Part shown: positions 1 to 8,989 of the stretch, piece after piece
Layout: every line of letters starts with the position of its first letter
How positions within the stretch are numbered: the stretch's first letter is position 1
NCBI GenBank assembly: GCA_046351415.1
Contig: JAXLYO010000003.1
Location: 62,001-126,000 of the forward strand
Length of the DNA stretch: 64,000 bases
Direction: 5' to 3'
DNA from: JABFRG01 sp046351415
GTDB lineage: Bacteria > Myxococcota_A > Polyangia > Polyangiales > Polyangiaceae
The notes under the pieces: model-generated
Told to the model about the DNA's origin: nothing
What the model saw: only the letters and a program-made list of their open reading frames with translations
Databases searched by the model: none
Translations under genes and position numbers: made by a program

Positions 1-43
1 TCGGATTGCATCCATCGCGCCTTTCGGCGACCATAGGCCGATC

Positions 44-655
44 ATGCGCACGCAACCGATCCGTTTCGCCATAGCTATGTTGGCTGCAGTCGCTTGCGGA
101 GGACCGCAGCTGAATCAGACCTCCGTGACGTGCCCACCGGGGCGCACGTTGCTCGACGGCGTGTGTGTCAACGAAGGCGTTGCCGACTACGTAGCGTGTG
201 TGCGCGCACAGGGGGCTTCGCTCGGCGGCTCCAAGCGACAACAACTCTCGGCAGACGTCGGCACCGTAGGACTTCGCGCCGGCGGCGCCGCCGAGGCAAG
301 CGAAACGATGGAGCGGCGATATGCAGCTTCAGACGCCACCACACTCGAGATCGTCAAGCGCTGCGCTTCCGCTGCTCCAGGCGCAGCCGCTGTGCCCGCG
401 CCGGTCGGGGGAGGGAACGTCGTTTCGCTCGCTGGCTCGTGGGGGCACGGCGGCGCAGTCATCGAAGGATCCGGGCCGAACTTCGTGGTGACGATGCCCC
501 AGGTTGGTCGTGGTCCCTTCAAAGGCAAGTTCACCGGGCCGCGCGCTATCGATGTCGCCTTCTTCGACGACCCTGGTTGCTGCACAGGTACCGTGCTCGA
601 CGGCCATGACGTGATTCGTTGGTCCAACGGGACGACTTGGGTTCGCGACAAGTAG
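44..655 (+). CDS. Putative lipoprotein, function unknown
   Basis: A 203-residue protein whose first 18 residues form a short hydrophobic signal ending in a lipobox-like AAVAC (Cys18), so it is probably exported and lipid-anchored. A short segment with paired Cys (CPPG, GVCVNEG) follows, then an Ala/Gly-rich linker, then a C-terminal part with a GGxVxxLAGSWGHGG stretch that may be a small beta domain. I do not recognise the family. It stands alone upstream of the convergent zwf gene. Export is supported; function is not. Confidence 0.6.
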   Translation: MRTQPIRFAIAMLAAVACGGPQLNQTSVTCPPGRTLLDGVCVNEGVADYVACVRAQGASLGGSKRQQLSADVGTVGLRAGGAAEASETMERRYAASDATTLEIVKRCASAAPGAAAVPAPVGGGNVVSLAGSWGHGGAVIEGSGPNFVVTMPQVGRGPFKGKFTGPRAIDVAFFDDPGCCTGTVLDGHDVIRWSNGTTWVRDK

Positions 656-803
656 AACGTCCAGGGGACGGGGAGAACGCGGTCTCGTTCCCTTGAGCGC
701 CTTGCCCGTGCAAGAAGACCACCGGCGTCGAGCAGGACAGCATGCGGTGGTTCTTCGTCCGGGGGCGTCACTGGCTCGTCGATGACGAAGGACCCACGAA
801 TAC

Positions 804-2195
804 CTACGTCGGTGTGTTCCAGCCGCCTACTTCCGCGGTGAGAGCGTCGGCTTCGACGGGGCCCCACGTGCCCGGTTCGTATGGATAGAGTGGGCTCGGT
901 CCGTGAATGACGGGGTCGACGATCGCCCAGGCTGCTTCGACCACGTCTTCGCGCGCGAAGAGCGTTGCGTCCCCGTTCATCGCGTCACCGAGGAGGCGTT
1001 CGTAGTCACCGAGGCGGCCCGCCTCTCCTTGCTTGGGCTCTCGCGCCACGCAAAGCTCGGTGGGAGCACCGACCATTTGGTCACCGGGGAGCTTTGCGCG
1101 CGCGCCGAGACCGATCGCCACCGTGGGACCCAAGCGGAAACGAATCGTGTTCCCCATGGGAGGCGCCGATTCCTTGAACACCACTTGAGGCGGGTTCTTG
1201 AGCTCCACGGTCACTTCGGTGCACGTCATCTGGAGGGACTTGCCTGCACGTACGTAAAAGGGAACACCGTCCCATCGCCACGAATCGAGGTGAAGGCGCA
1301 GCGCCGCATAGGTCGCCATGTACGAATCCTTCGCGACGCCCGGCTCGTCTTGATAGCCCCGAAACTGACCACGGACCATGTTCTCGGGTCGCATGGGACG
1401 GATGTTGCGGAGCACCTTCGCTTGTTCGTCACGAATGGCTTCGGGGTACGTGCTGCTCGGGGCTTCCATCGCGAGGTAGCTGATCACCTGGAGCAGGTGG
1501 TTTTGGATGACGTCGCGAATGACGCCCGTCTCGTCATAGAACTTGCCGCGTCCTTTGACTCCGAACGACTCGGCCATCGTGATCTGCACGTTCTCGACGT
1601 AGTTGCGATTGAGGAGTGGTTCCAAGAACGCGTTCGCGAACCGAAAATAGAGGATGTTTTGTACCGCTTCTTTTCCGAGGTAGTGGTCGATGCGAAAGAT
1701 CGAATCCTCCGGGAAGGCTCGGTGAATCGTGTCGTTCAGCGCACGCGCACTCGCGAGGTCGCGGCCAAATGGCTTTTCCACGACGACGCGCGCATCCTTC
1801 GCGAGCCCCGCCTCGGCAAGGCGTTCGATGACGACCGGAAACATGCTTGGTGGAATGGCCAAGTAGTGCAACGGATGCGACGCGCTTCCGAGTAGCTTCG
1901 AGATGGCGGTGAACGTCGCCGGGTCGTTGTAGTCGCCATCGACGTAGTGCAGGTGCTGGACGAGGCGCAAGAAGGACGCTTCGTCCATGCCGCCGTTTTC
2001 GCTGACGCTCGCACGCGCGCGCTCCACGAGCTGGTCTCGCGTCCACCCGGATTTCGCGACGCCGACGATCGGGAGGTCGAGACGCCCTCGACGCGACATC
2101 GCCAGAAGGGCAGGGAAGATCTTCTTGTACGCGAGGTCACCGGTTGCGCCGAAGAAGACGAACGCGTCCGAAGGCGCCGTGTTGCGGATGAGCAT
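804..2195 (-). CDS. zwf: Glucose-6-phosphate 1-dehydrogenase
   Basis: 463 residues, close to the usual length for this enzyme. It oxidises glucose-6-phosphate to 6-phosphogluconolactone with NADP(+), the entry step of the oxidative pentose phosphate pathway in the cytosol. The N-terminus carries the dinucleotide-binding motif FGATGDLAYKK, and the middle carries the substrate/active-site signature RIDHYLGKEAVQN with the catalytic His. The C-terminal domain is full length. It is monocistronic here, with no pgl or gnd neighbour in the window. Confidence 0.97.
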   Translation of the reverse strand: MLIRNTAPSDAFVFFGATGDLAYKKIFPALLAMSRRGRLDLPIVGVAKSGWTRDQLVERARASVSENGGMDEASFLRLVQHLHYVDGDYNDPATFTAISKLLGSASHPLHYLAIPPSMFPVVIERLAEAGLAKDARVVVEKPFGRDLASARALNDTIHRAFPEDSIFRIDHYLGKEAVQNILYFRFANAFLEPLLNRNYVENVQITMAESFGVKGRGKFYDETGVIRDVIQNHLLQVISYLAMEAPSSTYPEAIRDEQAKVLRNIRPMRPENMVRGQFRGYQDEPGVAKDSYMATYAALRLHLDSWRWDGVPFYVRAGKSLQMTCTEVTVELKNPPQVVFKESAPPMGNTIRFRLGPTVAIGLGARAKLPGDQMVGAPTELCVAREPKQGEAGRLGDYERLLGDAMNGDATLFAREDVVEAAWAIVDPVIHGPSPLYPYEPGTWGPVEADALTAEVGGWNTPT

Positions 2196-2298
2196 CGGAC
2201 AAGGCTATCCGAGTGCTGCGCCCCGCTGCAATGGTGGGACAAGGTCGCTACGCAGTGATGCGGCTCACCAGCGTTTGCTCCTCGCAGCTAGTTCGCTG

Positions 2299-3063
2299 CT
2301 AGCGCTTCTTCGCGTAGAGGCGCACCGGGACCCCGGCGTCCGGTCCGTAGAGAAGCTCGGCGTCCGCGAGGCGAATGTGAGGTCCGCTGCCCATCTTCGA
2401 GTTCCAGAGTCCGTCCGTGTCTTGGACCACGGCGTGTCGAGGGTGGTCTGGGTTCGACGAGAGGGCATAGATGAGCACTTTCTCGATCCCCTTTTGCGCG
2501 CGCAAGTGGGTCACGGTGATCTTGCCAGCGAGAACCGGTGCGAAACCGTACTTCGCGTAGTAGGCATCTTGGTCCGCCATGGTTGATTTCGGAAAGTCCC
2601 ACGTCGTCTTTCGTACCGAGTTCGCGACGCAGTTGTAGTCCATCCAGTCGACGTTCTTCCAGACGACCTCGAGCTTTCCGATTTGCCCGTTCAACAGTGG
2701 GTAGTCGGTGTTGTTCGTGAAGAAGCTTGCCACGGAAGGACGCCGAGAAGCATTGGCGCTCGTGTTCGGCGCCGAAGCGCTGAAGGCAGTGAAGCCGGTA
2801 AGCGTCGACTTCTTGACGGTCACACTCGTGAGCCTCTTGTTCGTCTTGTCGAACGTGCTGACGACCGCGTTGTCTCCCGAGACGGACGTCAGCACACCGA
2901 GACGGCCGTCCGCGAGCTTGTATGTGTAGCCAACGTTGACGACGCCCGTTTCGATGTCGTCTTCCGCCGTCTCTTCCCCCTCGCCTTCGGCTTCAGCGCA
3001 GGCACCGAGTGGAAGAGCAAGGAGCGCGCACATCAGCGCAAGCGACCGAAAGTGGAATGTCAT
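2299..3063 (-). CDS. Putative lipoprotein, function unknown
   Basis: 254 residues from the preferred start at 3063; an in-frame ATG 12 bases upstream would add only MVPR before a normal signal peptide. The signal ends in LPLGAC (Cys22), followed by an acidic Glu/Asp-rich linker typical of exported lipoproteins. The mature part has no motif I can name. An inverted repeat (GTGGCAC/GTGCCAC, 3066-3092) lies just upstream of the start. Confidence 0.6.
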   Translation of the reverse strand: MTFHFRSLALMCALLALPLGACAEAEGEGEETAEDDIETGVVNVGYTYKLADGRLGVLTSVSGDNAVVSTFDKTNKRLTSVTVKKSTLTGFTAFSASAPNTSANASRRPSVASFFTNNTDYPLLNGQIGKLEVVWKNVDWMDYNCVANSVRKTTWDFPKSTMADQDAYYAKYGFAPVLAGKITVTHLRAQKGIEKVLIYALSSNPDHPRHAVVQDTDGLWNSKMGSGPHIRLADAELLYGPDAGVPVRLYAKKR

Positions 3064-3065
3064 GC

Positions 3066-3092
3066 GTGGCACCAATGCAGTGAATGTGCCAC
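3066..3092. promoter_or_regulatory. Inverted repeat upstream of the 2299-3063 lipoprotein gene
   Basis: Perfect 7-bp arms, GTGGCAC at 3066-3072 and GTGCCAC at 3086-3092, separated by 13 bp. The repeat lies a few bases before the start codon of the minus-strand lipoprotein gene. On the plus strand it is followed by TTTTG. It could be an operator or a 5'UTR hairpin. Confidence 0.3.
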
Positions 3093-3307
3093 TTTTGTCT
3101 GGGGTAAATCCCCCGTATTTTCATGTGGTAGCTGTCCAAGCTGGCACGGAGGGCCGCAGATCAGGTGGGCTCCCGATCCACCGTCTTTCCGCAAAGCGCC
3201 GTGCGGAGTCTCTCGCGCGTCGCTTTTTGGAGCATTCCCAGCAAAGCGTTCGCTTTTTCCTGTCCGTAGCCCTTGCGAAATCGAAGTCAGAACATTACGA
3301 AATTGAA

Positions 3308-4282
3308 ATGTTTCGTCGCGCCCTCCCCCAGCGTCTCGCCCTACTCGCTACTCTGTGTGTCTTCTCCTTGGGCTGCGCGACGCGCGACGTGCCCCAAGCG
3401 CATCGCGCCCTCTACTACAACCGCACCGGGCTTCTGCAGTTCTACACCGGCAAAAAGGGGTTCGATCAGCAGGTCCTCAAGCCCGGGACGCAGTTTCTCG
3501 GCGTGTATGACGAGCTTCGACTCGTGGATTGCTCGATGGCCACGACAACGGAATCTCTCGACACGCTGACGAAGGATGGCGTCCACTTCGGCTTTGACGT
3601 TTCGGTACGCTACTCGGCCGATTGCTCAGACGAAGCGGTGCGGAAGCTGGTGAACGCTGTCTCGCCCACGAAGGAAGACACCATCACCGCGGTGCAGTTG
3701 TACGGCACCTTCATTCAGCCTGCGATCGGGGAGGCGGCGCGCGAGTTCGTTTCGCCTCTTCGAGCCAATGAGCTGAACGAGAAGCAGGCGGACATCCTCG
3801 TCGGTGTGAAGAAGCGTTTTCTCGACATGATGCGGGAGCGGGAACAGAAGCTCGTCTTGGTCCACGAGGTCAACATCAAGAACCTGCACTTCCCCCAGCA
3901 GATGGATCAGGCCAACCTCGAACGCGCGACGCAAGCAGTCCTTCGCGACAAGGCGGTCGCCGAGCGTGAACGCGTCACCGCCGAGATCGAGACCATGCGA
4001 ATGCGCAAGGAACTGGTCGAGCGCGAAGCAGACGCGATCGCGGCGAAGATTGATCTCGTGGGCGCGGCGCTCAAACGAAACCCGCAATACCTGCAGTACG
4101 ACTTGCAGCTGAAGATGCCCGAAATCTACCGAGAGGCCGGATCGCGCGGCAACCTCGTTCTTGCGGCACCTTCTCCCATCACGTGGTCGGGGGCGCAGGT
4201 TCCGTGGAGCCCTTCGGCGCCGCCCCTTCCCGAGCTGAGCAAGCCCGCGTTGCCATCCGTCGCTGCCACGCCAAAGCGGTAG
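3308..4282 (+). CDS. SPFH/prohibitin-like lipoprotein
   Basis: 324 residues from the ATG at 3308; the frame is open upstream, but this start gives a clean signal peptide ending in FSLGC (Cys23). The mature protein has a prohibitin/stomatin-type SPFH core (about residues 35-190: LLQFYTGKKGFDQQVLKPG, then TKDGVHFGFDVSVRY). A long charged helix follows (ATQAVLRDKAVAERERVTAE and onward), typical of the coiled coil that lets SPFH proteins oligomerise on membranes. The C-terminus is a Pro-rich tail. Most SPFH proteins use a transmembrane or hairpin anchor, so a lipobox is unusual. Confidence 0.8.
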   Translation: MFRRALPQRLALLATLCVFSLGCATRDVPQAHRALYYNRTGLLQFYTGKKGFDQQVLKPGTQFLGVYDELRLVDCSMATTTESLDTLTKDGVHFGFDVSVRYSADCSDEAVRKLVNAVSPTKEDTITAVQLYGTFIQPAIGEAAREFVSPLRANELNEKQADILVGVKKRFLDMMREREQKLVLVHEVNIKNLHFPQQMDQANLERATQAVLRDKAVAERERVTAEIETMRMRKELVEREADAIAAKIDLVGAALKRNPQYLQYDLQLKMPEIYREAGSRGNLVLAAPSPITWSGAQVPWSPSAPPLPELSKPALPSVAATPKR

Positions 4283-4385
4283 GAGCCGCTGCTCACCATC
4301 GCTTCGCTGCGACCACACCGCGTAGCCGCTTTGCCGCAAATTTCGACTGCCATCGCCGCCTTGCTATCCTTTCAGAGAGGGCACG

Positions 4386-5153
4386 ATGAGGATCAGCGCG
4401 GACGAGAAGCAAACGTTCCACGATGGGGGCTTTCTGGTTCGGCGTGGCCTCTTTCGTCTCGATGAAGTGCAGGTGGCCCGCTCGGCGCTCGAACGACTCT
4501 ATGCGACCGCGCACACCCTTCCGGCGACGGGCGATCATGACGGGGCGTTCTTTGCCCTCGGCAAGGCACCCGACGGAACCCTCGCGGTACAGCGTGTCGT
4601 ATGGGCCGGCGGGTCGGAGCCTTGTCTCTTGCGGCTCAGTGAAGATGCGAGGCTCGTCGACCTTGCGCTCGAGCTCCTTGGAACGAGCCACTGCGAGCAG
4701 CTCCTCTGCCAAGCGCATTACAAGATGCCAAACGACGGTGTAGCGTTCGATTGGCACCAAGACATCCAGCACCGCGACAAGGGAGGCGACACGTGGCGAG
4801 ACGTCACCGGCCGCGGCTCCTACGTGCAGACCATTCTCCTGATCGACGACATGACCGAAGAGAACGGGCCGCTCGAGTTCGTCCCGTTCGACGGAGTCAC
4901 CCTCGACGCATCCCGTCGCCTCGTGAAGGGCAGTGTCGATACGTCTCGTTCGGTGTCGGTGACTGGCCGCGCGGGGGACGTACTGTTCTTCGGTCCGTAT
5001 GCCGTTCACGGAAGCCTGCCCAACGGGTCGAGCGTCCCGCGCCGGGTGCTCATCAACGGCTACGCCGCGCCTGGGGCCAACAAACGGTACTATCCAGGGC
5101 TCGGCGCGTGCCGCGTGCTTCCGGCCGCTTCTCCGCTCGAGCGCGCAGGCTGA
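4386..5153 (+). CDS. Phytanoyl-CoA dioxygenase (PhyH) family oxygenase
   Basis: 255 residues, the usual size for bacterial PhyH enzymes, which are Fe(II)/2-oxoglutarate-dependent hydroxylases. The facial triad is visible as WHQD (His124, Asp126) and a distal His208 in PYAVHGS, with an Arg about ten residues later (VPRRVLING) suited to bind 2-oxoglutarate. A good ribosome-binding site (AGAGAGG) precedes the ATG. The substrate cannot be predicted. The gene is convergent with the sphingomyelinase-D-like gene and appears monocistronic. Confidence 0.88.
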   Translation: MRISADEKQTFHDGGFLVRRGLFRLDEVQVARSALERLYATAHTLPATGDHDGAFFALGKAPDGTLAVQRVVWAGGSEPCLLRLSEDARLVDLALELLGTSHCEQLLCQAHYKMPNDGVAFDWHQDIQHRDKGGDTWRDVTGRGSYVQTILLIDDMTEENGPLEFVPFDGVTLDASRRLVKGSVDTSRSVSVTGRAGDVLFFGPYAVHGSLPNGSSVPRRVLINGYAAPGANKRYYPGLGACRVLPAASPLERAG

Positions 5154-5181
5154 GTTTCCTCTGCGCGTTCCCTGTTCCTTC

Positions 5182-6372
5182 TCACCGGTAACCGCCGCAG
5201 TCGCCGCGCCCCTGGAGACAGCTCTCTTTGGTCGCGTCGGGTCGCTTGCACTTCTCGTCGTTTGCGGACGTGCACGTGGTGAGGTCGCCGCGACAGGTCC
5301 AGAGAAACACATACGAGCAGGAGCAGGCGGTACCAGGCGGGGCGGGTTCCGCGATGGTACAGCCGCCCTTGTGATAATCGCAGCGGCAGGAGCGGTTCGT
5401 CGGCCCGACGATCGAATCGGAGATCACGTCGGTGAACGGGGTTTCCGGCTCGGCGAGCTTGAGCCCCCGTGAGAGCGCGACGCGTCGCAGGAGTGCCGGC
5501 TTGTTGGTGAGGATGGCGCGGGGGCGCGTTCGACTCAGGTATTGATTCATCGACTTTTCGCTGTCGATGGTCCAAAGGTACGTGAGCGCAGAGGTATAGT
5601 TGTCCTCGTTTTGGTCGCCGGTACTGATGGCGGCTTCGAAGTTGTTCGCAAAGCACGACGTGATACCCGTGCCGAAAGCGCGATTGCGGGTTGGAAGCTG
5701 CGTCAGGATGGAGAGTGCATTCGCCGCGTCTTCTCCCGAGTCGCCCATCTGGTCGAGGGCAAAGTAGATGCGGCTCCGAAAGGGGGACTCATTTGCGCGT
5801 TTCGCAGCCGAGAGGAGGTACTCGTAGGCGTTCGCCTTCCCCGCGCTCACCATGACTTTGCCCCGGTAACCGCGATCGAAGAGATGCGTGTCGAGCATGT
5901 CGATGACCCGCTTGCCGGAAGCCTGCTGCTGGGAAGTCGGCATGCTCCCGTCGACCTTGGAATCGATGAAGACGAGTGCGAGCTTGTCGGACTGCTTGAC
6001 GAGCTCGGCCATCATGTCGAGGGCCTTGGTGCTCGTCTCGCACGCGTTGCTCTCGCCCGCACGAAGCTGCTGACAGACGTGGGTTCCGTCGTTCACGGGG
6101 TTGCAGCTGCAGTCACAGATCCCGCCATGACGAAACTCGTCGGGGGTGCCGTCTGCGTGGAAGCGCAGGTCCATCTCGACGGCATTCGCCCCCTCGCGTA
6201 CGGCCCAGCGGACCGACTCGATGCTGTTTGTCATGTGCGCGGTGACGTAGAATTCGTTCGCGCGGTGCAGCGCTTGCTGCGTCATATCCGTCTCTGAGTC
6301 TGCCGTTCCGCCGCAGGCAATGACGAGAGATCCAAGAAGGGCGGTGAGAGCGGCGAGTTTTCTGACTTTCAT
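5182..6372 (-). CDS. Sphingomyelinase D/phospholipase D-like secreted lipoprotein with Cys-rich tail
   Basis: 396 residues from the ATG at 6372, which has AGGACC upstream and gives a signal ending in VIAC (Cys20). The fold is that of the GDPD-like sphingomyelinase D family of spider venoms and some actinobacteria. The spacing of catalytic residues fits: His46 (AHMTNS), Glu66 and Asp68 (EMD) exactly 20 and 22 residues later, as in His12/Glu32/Asp34 of the venom enzyme, then His82 (RHGGICDC) and the FIDSK metal-binding Asp. A later GITSC and YLWTIDSEKS match the conserved C-terminal barrel strands. About 90 further residues form a Cys-rich extension (CRCDYHKGGC, GTACSC). Known family members cleave or transphosphatidylate sphingomyelin and lysophospholipids; the substrate here is inferred. 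Confidence 0.85.
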   Translation of the reverse strand: MKVRKLAALTALLGSLVIACGGTADSETDMTQQALHRANEFYVTAHMTNSIESVRWAVREGANAVEMDLRFHADGTPDEFRHGGICDCSCNPVNDGTHVCQQLRAGESNACETSTKALDMMAELVKQSDKLALVFIDSKVDGSMPTSQQQASGKRVIDMLDTHLFDRGYRGKVMVSAGKANAYEYLLSAAKRANESPFRSRIYFALDQMGDSGEDAANALSILTQLPTRNRAFGTGITSCFANNFEAAISTGDQNEDNYTSALTYLWTIDSEKSMNQYLSRTRPRAILTNKPALLRRVALSRGLKLAEPETPFTDVISDSIVGPTNRSCRCDYHKGGCTIAEPAPPGTACSCSYVFLWTCRGDLTTCTSANDEKCKRPDATKESCLQGRGDCGGYR

Positions 6373-6515
6373 GGTGTGGTCCTGCTCGATTCGTCGGACA
6401 TCGACGTGATGCTCGAGACCAAGAGCAAGTCGTGTGCCGACTCGTTCGGTCGTTCGGCACCGCGGCACGTGCAAGAAAACGCCTCGATTTCGCGACCGGC
6501 CCCTTCGAGCCTTGG

Positions 6516-6543
6516 TGTATCGATACAGGGCGAGGGTGTATCG
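6516..6543. promoter_or_regulatory. Palindromic operator TGTATCGATACA plus half site
   Basis: The perfect 12-bp palindrome TGTATCGATACA (6516-6527) is followed at 6537-6543 by a second TGTATCG. It lies in the gap between the RoxA-like gene and the sphingomyelinase-D-like gene, about 145-170 bp upstream of the latter's start. The same palindrome with a half site recurs at 11222-11245 upstream of another lipoprotein gene, which suggests a shared regulator. Such palindromes are typical of TetR-family operators, but no TetR gene lies in the window. Confidence 0.45.
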
Positions 6544-6584
6544 TCGCTGCACGCGCTCTCAAACGCGTTGCAGGTCGGTTGCAG

Positions 6585-7787
6585 TTACCTCGCTTGCGAC
6601 CTGCGCCCCATGACAAGGGCGCCCATGCAGAACAATTGGTGGAGCAAGGTGCGTGCTCGTTTCGTTTTGGCGAGCGAAAGGAGTCCCGGCCCTTCGTATC
6701 GTCTCGATGCACAAATCATGCGCGCGAGGGGGGCCGCATCCGCTGGCACCTGCATTTCCGTGCCCCCGACGAAGAGAAGCAGCGATGCGTCGCGTTTCCT
6801 CGGCAAGAGTGCAAAGCGCGCTTCTTCGGATCGACGAACGCGAGCTCCGCGAGCGAGCCTCTCGAGCAAGACATCGATGCTCGGCACGCGAGCGGGGCCT
6901 TCGAGCACATGGCCGGGCTTCAATCGGGTCGAGAACGAGGCGTACCATCGATCGATGGCATCGTCGGACATGTCGATGGATCGCACCATTTGCCTCGCAC
7001 GCTCGAGCAAACGTACGGGGATGTCACCCGGGTTCTTCGCGGGCGAAAGAGGCGGGTCTTCGAGGAGCGCGGAAGCCAAAGTCGTACCTGCCGCCCATTC
7101 GGCGAATGATGACCACGCCTCTGCGGCATTGGGCGCACGAAAACCTACGGAGTACGTGAGGCACGGGCTGACGGCGACACCGTGGTGCGCATAGCCAGGT
7201 GGCAGGTACAGCATGTCGCCAGCGCGAAGCACCGCATCTTCGGCCGCGCGAAAGCTCCGCAAGATACGCAGATCGAGTCCGGGCTCGAAGGCCGGATCGG
7301 ACAGCGGCCTGTCCCCGTACATCCAACGGCGCTCGCCTTGCCCCTGAATCAAGAATACGTCGTAGCTGTCGGTATGAGGACCGACGCTTCCCCCTGGTGC
7401 TGCGAAGCTGATCATCACGTCGTCGATCCGCACGTTGGGGAGGAATGCGAAGGGCTCGAGGAGCATCGCAACATCAGGCACCCAGCGGTTTGCCTCTTGG
7501 ACGAGCAACGTCCACGCGCGGTCGGGTAGCTCCTTGAACGCGCCTTCCTCTTGAGGACCCCACGTGACTTCCCACGAGCCGCGTGCTCCCTTCTCCCGCA
7601 CGATCCGAGACTCCACACCGTCTTCGCAGGAGAGCCCCGCAAGCTCGTCTGGAAGGATCGGGTCGCGAAAATCGGGAAAAGCGCCACGGACGAGCAGCGG
7701 TTTCTTCTGCCAATAGTGGCGCAGGAAATGGGCTGTGGACATGGTGCCGAAGAGCCCCGATTGCGTGCGCGTGCGACGTGATTCCAT
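6585..7787 (-). CDS. JmjC/cupin oxygenase resembling 50S ribosomal protein L16 arginine hydroxylase (RoxA/YcfD)
   Basis: 400 residues from the ATG at 7787; starts at 7850 and 7742 are also possible and none has a strong ribosome-binding site. The N-terminal FLRHYWQKKPLLVRGAF is the hallmark opening of RoxA-type ribosomal oxygenases. Iron ligands are His138 and Asp140 (GPHTDSYDVF) and a distal His in GYAHHG (His201 or 202). A winged-helix-like C-terminal part follows, as in this family. The family hydroxylates ribosomal proteins using 2-oxoglutarate and O2. It is divergent from the next gene across only 47 bp. Confidence 0.88.
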   Translation of the reverse strand: MESRRTRTQSGLFGTMSTAHFLRHYWQKKPLLVRGAFPDFRDPILPDELAGLSCEDGVESRIVREKGARGSWEVTWGPQEEGAFKELPDRAWTLLVQEANRWVPDVAMLLEPFAFLPNVRIDDVMISFAAPGGSVGPHTDSYDVFLIQGQGERRWMYGDRPLSDPAFEPGLDLRILRSFRAAEDAVLRAGDMLYLPPGYAHHGVAVSPCLTYSVGFRAPNAAEAWSSFAEWAAGTTLASALLEDPPLSPAKNPGDIPVRLLERARQMVRSIDMSDDAIDRWYASFSTRLKPGHVLEGPARVPSIDVLLERLARGARVRRSEEARFALLPRKRDASLLLFVGGTEMQVPADAAPLARMICASRRYEGPGLLSLAKTKRARTLLHQLFCMGALVMGRRSQAR

Positions 7788-7834
7788 GGAGGTGAGTGTC
7801 GTACCATAGTAATGAGCGAGCAGAGGATAGCGGC

Positions 7835-8962
7835 ATGGCGGCGAAGTCACGAAAGCCCAAAGGCATTGCGCCGAAGTTGTTGCTCGAACAGGTCAAAGCG
7901 ACGGCCGCCTGGGCACTCGACACCGAGCTCGCACTTCCCGCAGCCGCGATCTTGAACAGGGCACCCGAGCTGGATGCGCGATGGCGAAAAGGAGAAGCCG
8001 GCGAGGACTACTTCGTGTTTCTTCTCGCAGCCCATTTCACGACCGTCGCCACGTTTTGCCCGACCGACGTCGACGTAAGGATCCGGCAGCTCGAATGGGC
8101 AAGCTTGGAAGGGAAGCGACTTGCGTCTGCGATCGAGCGCGTAGAAGAAGTTGCGCGGTGGGACGTTCGGCCGGTGACTGCACGGCACGTGGTTTGCGGA
8201 AAAGAAGTGCTCTCTGGCCATCAGGGGGAGTGGTTCAGTGTGATGGCGGGGGCGCTCGGTCGGGCGCTCGCGCTCGGCGACGCAGCTCTTGTCGAGCGCG
8301 CGCAAGCGTGGATCGAGGCAGAGCTCGCCCGCGAAGCAAAGCTTGTCACCCGTGCACGCGAACGCGCACGGACCGGCAAGGGGGCTTGCATCCAAGAGCT
8401 CCTTTCGGTGGCCACGACGGTGACCCACAACCTCGGAGACTTGTCACGGGTGGTTGAGACGTGGCGTCCTGCCCATGCAGGTTCGGATTTGGGGCGAAGA
8501 TACTCACGACTCACGCACGAAGACCCCTCGCGCTTCGCAGGCGTGTTCGTGTACGCGGGCGAGTTGAACAAGCAATTCATGGCGAAGGAGAACCACCGCT
8601 TCTTGCCGCTGCGCTCGCCGCGCGCACTTCGTCGTGAGCGTGAATTCATCTTGCCATTCGGACCCTACTTTTACGAATGGGGCCGCATGATCGGCAGCAC
8701 GCCCAAACTCGACGAAGGAGAGCGCGCCGAAATTCTCGGTGCCTTGCTCAACATGCACGAGCGGCGCACGGACGAATACGGCTGTCTTCGTGCCATTGCG
8801 GGCATGAGCGCCACGGTTCCGGGTGGTATCGAGCGCCTCCGAAGACTGCTTCCGCAAAGCGCGGCAGCAGGGCTTGCGCTCGGAGGTGTGCAGTTGGCGC
8901 TGCGCGAACGCGAATCGGACTTCCTCAGTAGGTTCCACGGAGCCGTACCCGTCGAGGCCTGA
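7835..8962 (+). CDS. Conserved hypothetical protein, 375 aa
   Basis: The start at 7835 is chosen for AGAGGA eight bases upstream; a 13-codon extension to 7796 would run into the divergent gene's promoter. The protein is soluble, without signal peptide or membrane segments, and mostly helical by composition. It has a Lys-rich N-terminus, a central helix-rich part with several Glu/Arg repeats, and a stretch EFILPFGPYFYEWGRMIG. I do not recognise it. Its divergent position next to the RoxA-like gene is the only context. Confidence 0.55.
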   Translation: MAAKSRKPKGIAPKLLLEQVKATAAWALDTELALPAAAILNRAPELDARWRKGEAGEDYFVFLLAAHFTTVATFCPTDVDVRIRQLEWASLEGKRLASAIERVEEVARWDVRPVTARHVVCGKEVLSGHQGEWFSVMAGALGRALALGDAALVERAQAWIEAELAREAKLVTRARERARTGKGACIQELLSVATTVTHNLGDLSRVVETWRPAHAGSDLGRRYSRLTHEDPSRFAGVFVYAGELNKQFMAKENHRFLPLRSPRALRREREFILPFGPYFYEWGRMIGSTPKLDEGERAEILGALLNMHERRTDEYGCLRAIAGMSATVPGGIERLRRLLPQSAAAGLALGGVQLALRERESDFLSRFHGAVPVEA

Positions 8963-8989
8963 GCCGACAGGTCACACGTCGCGGGTAAA

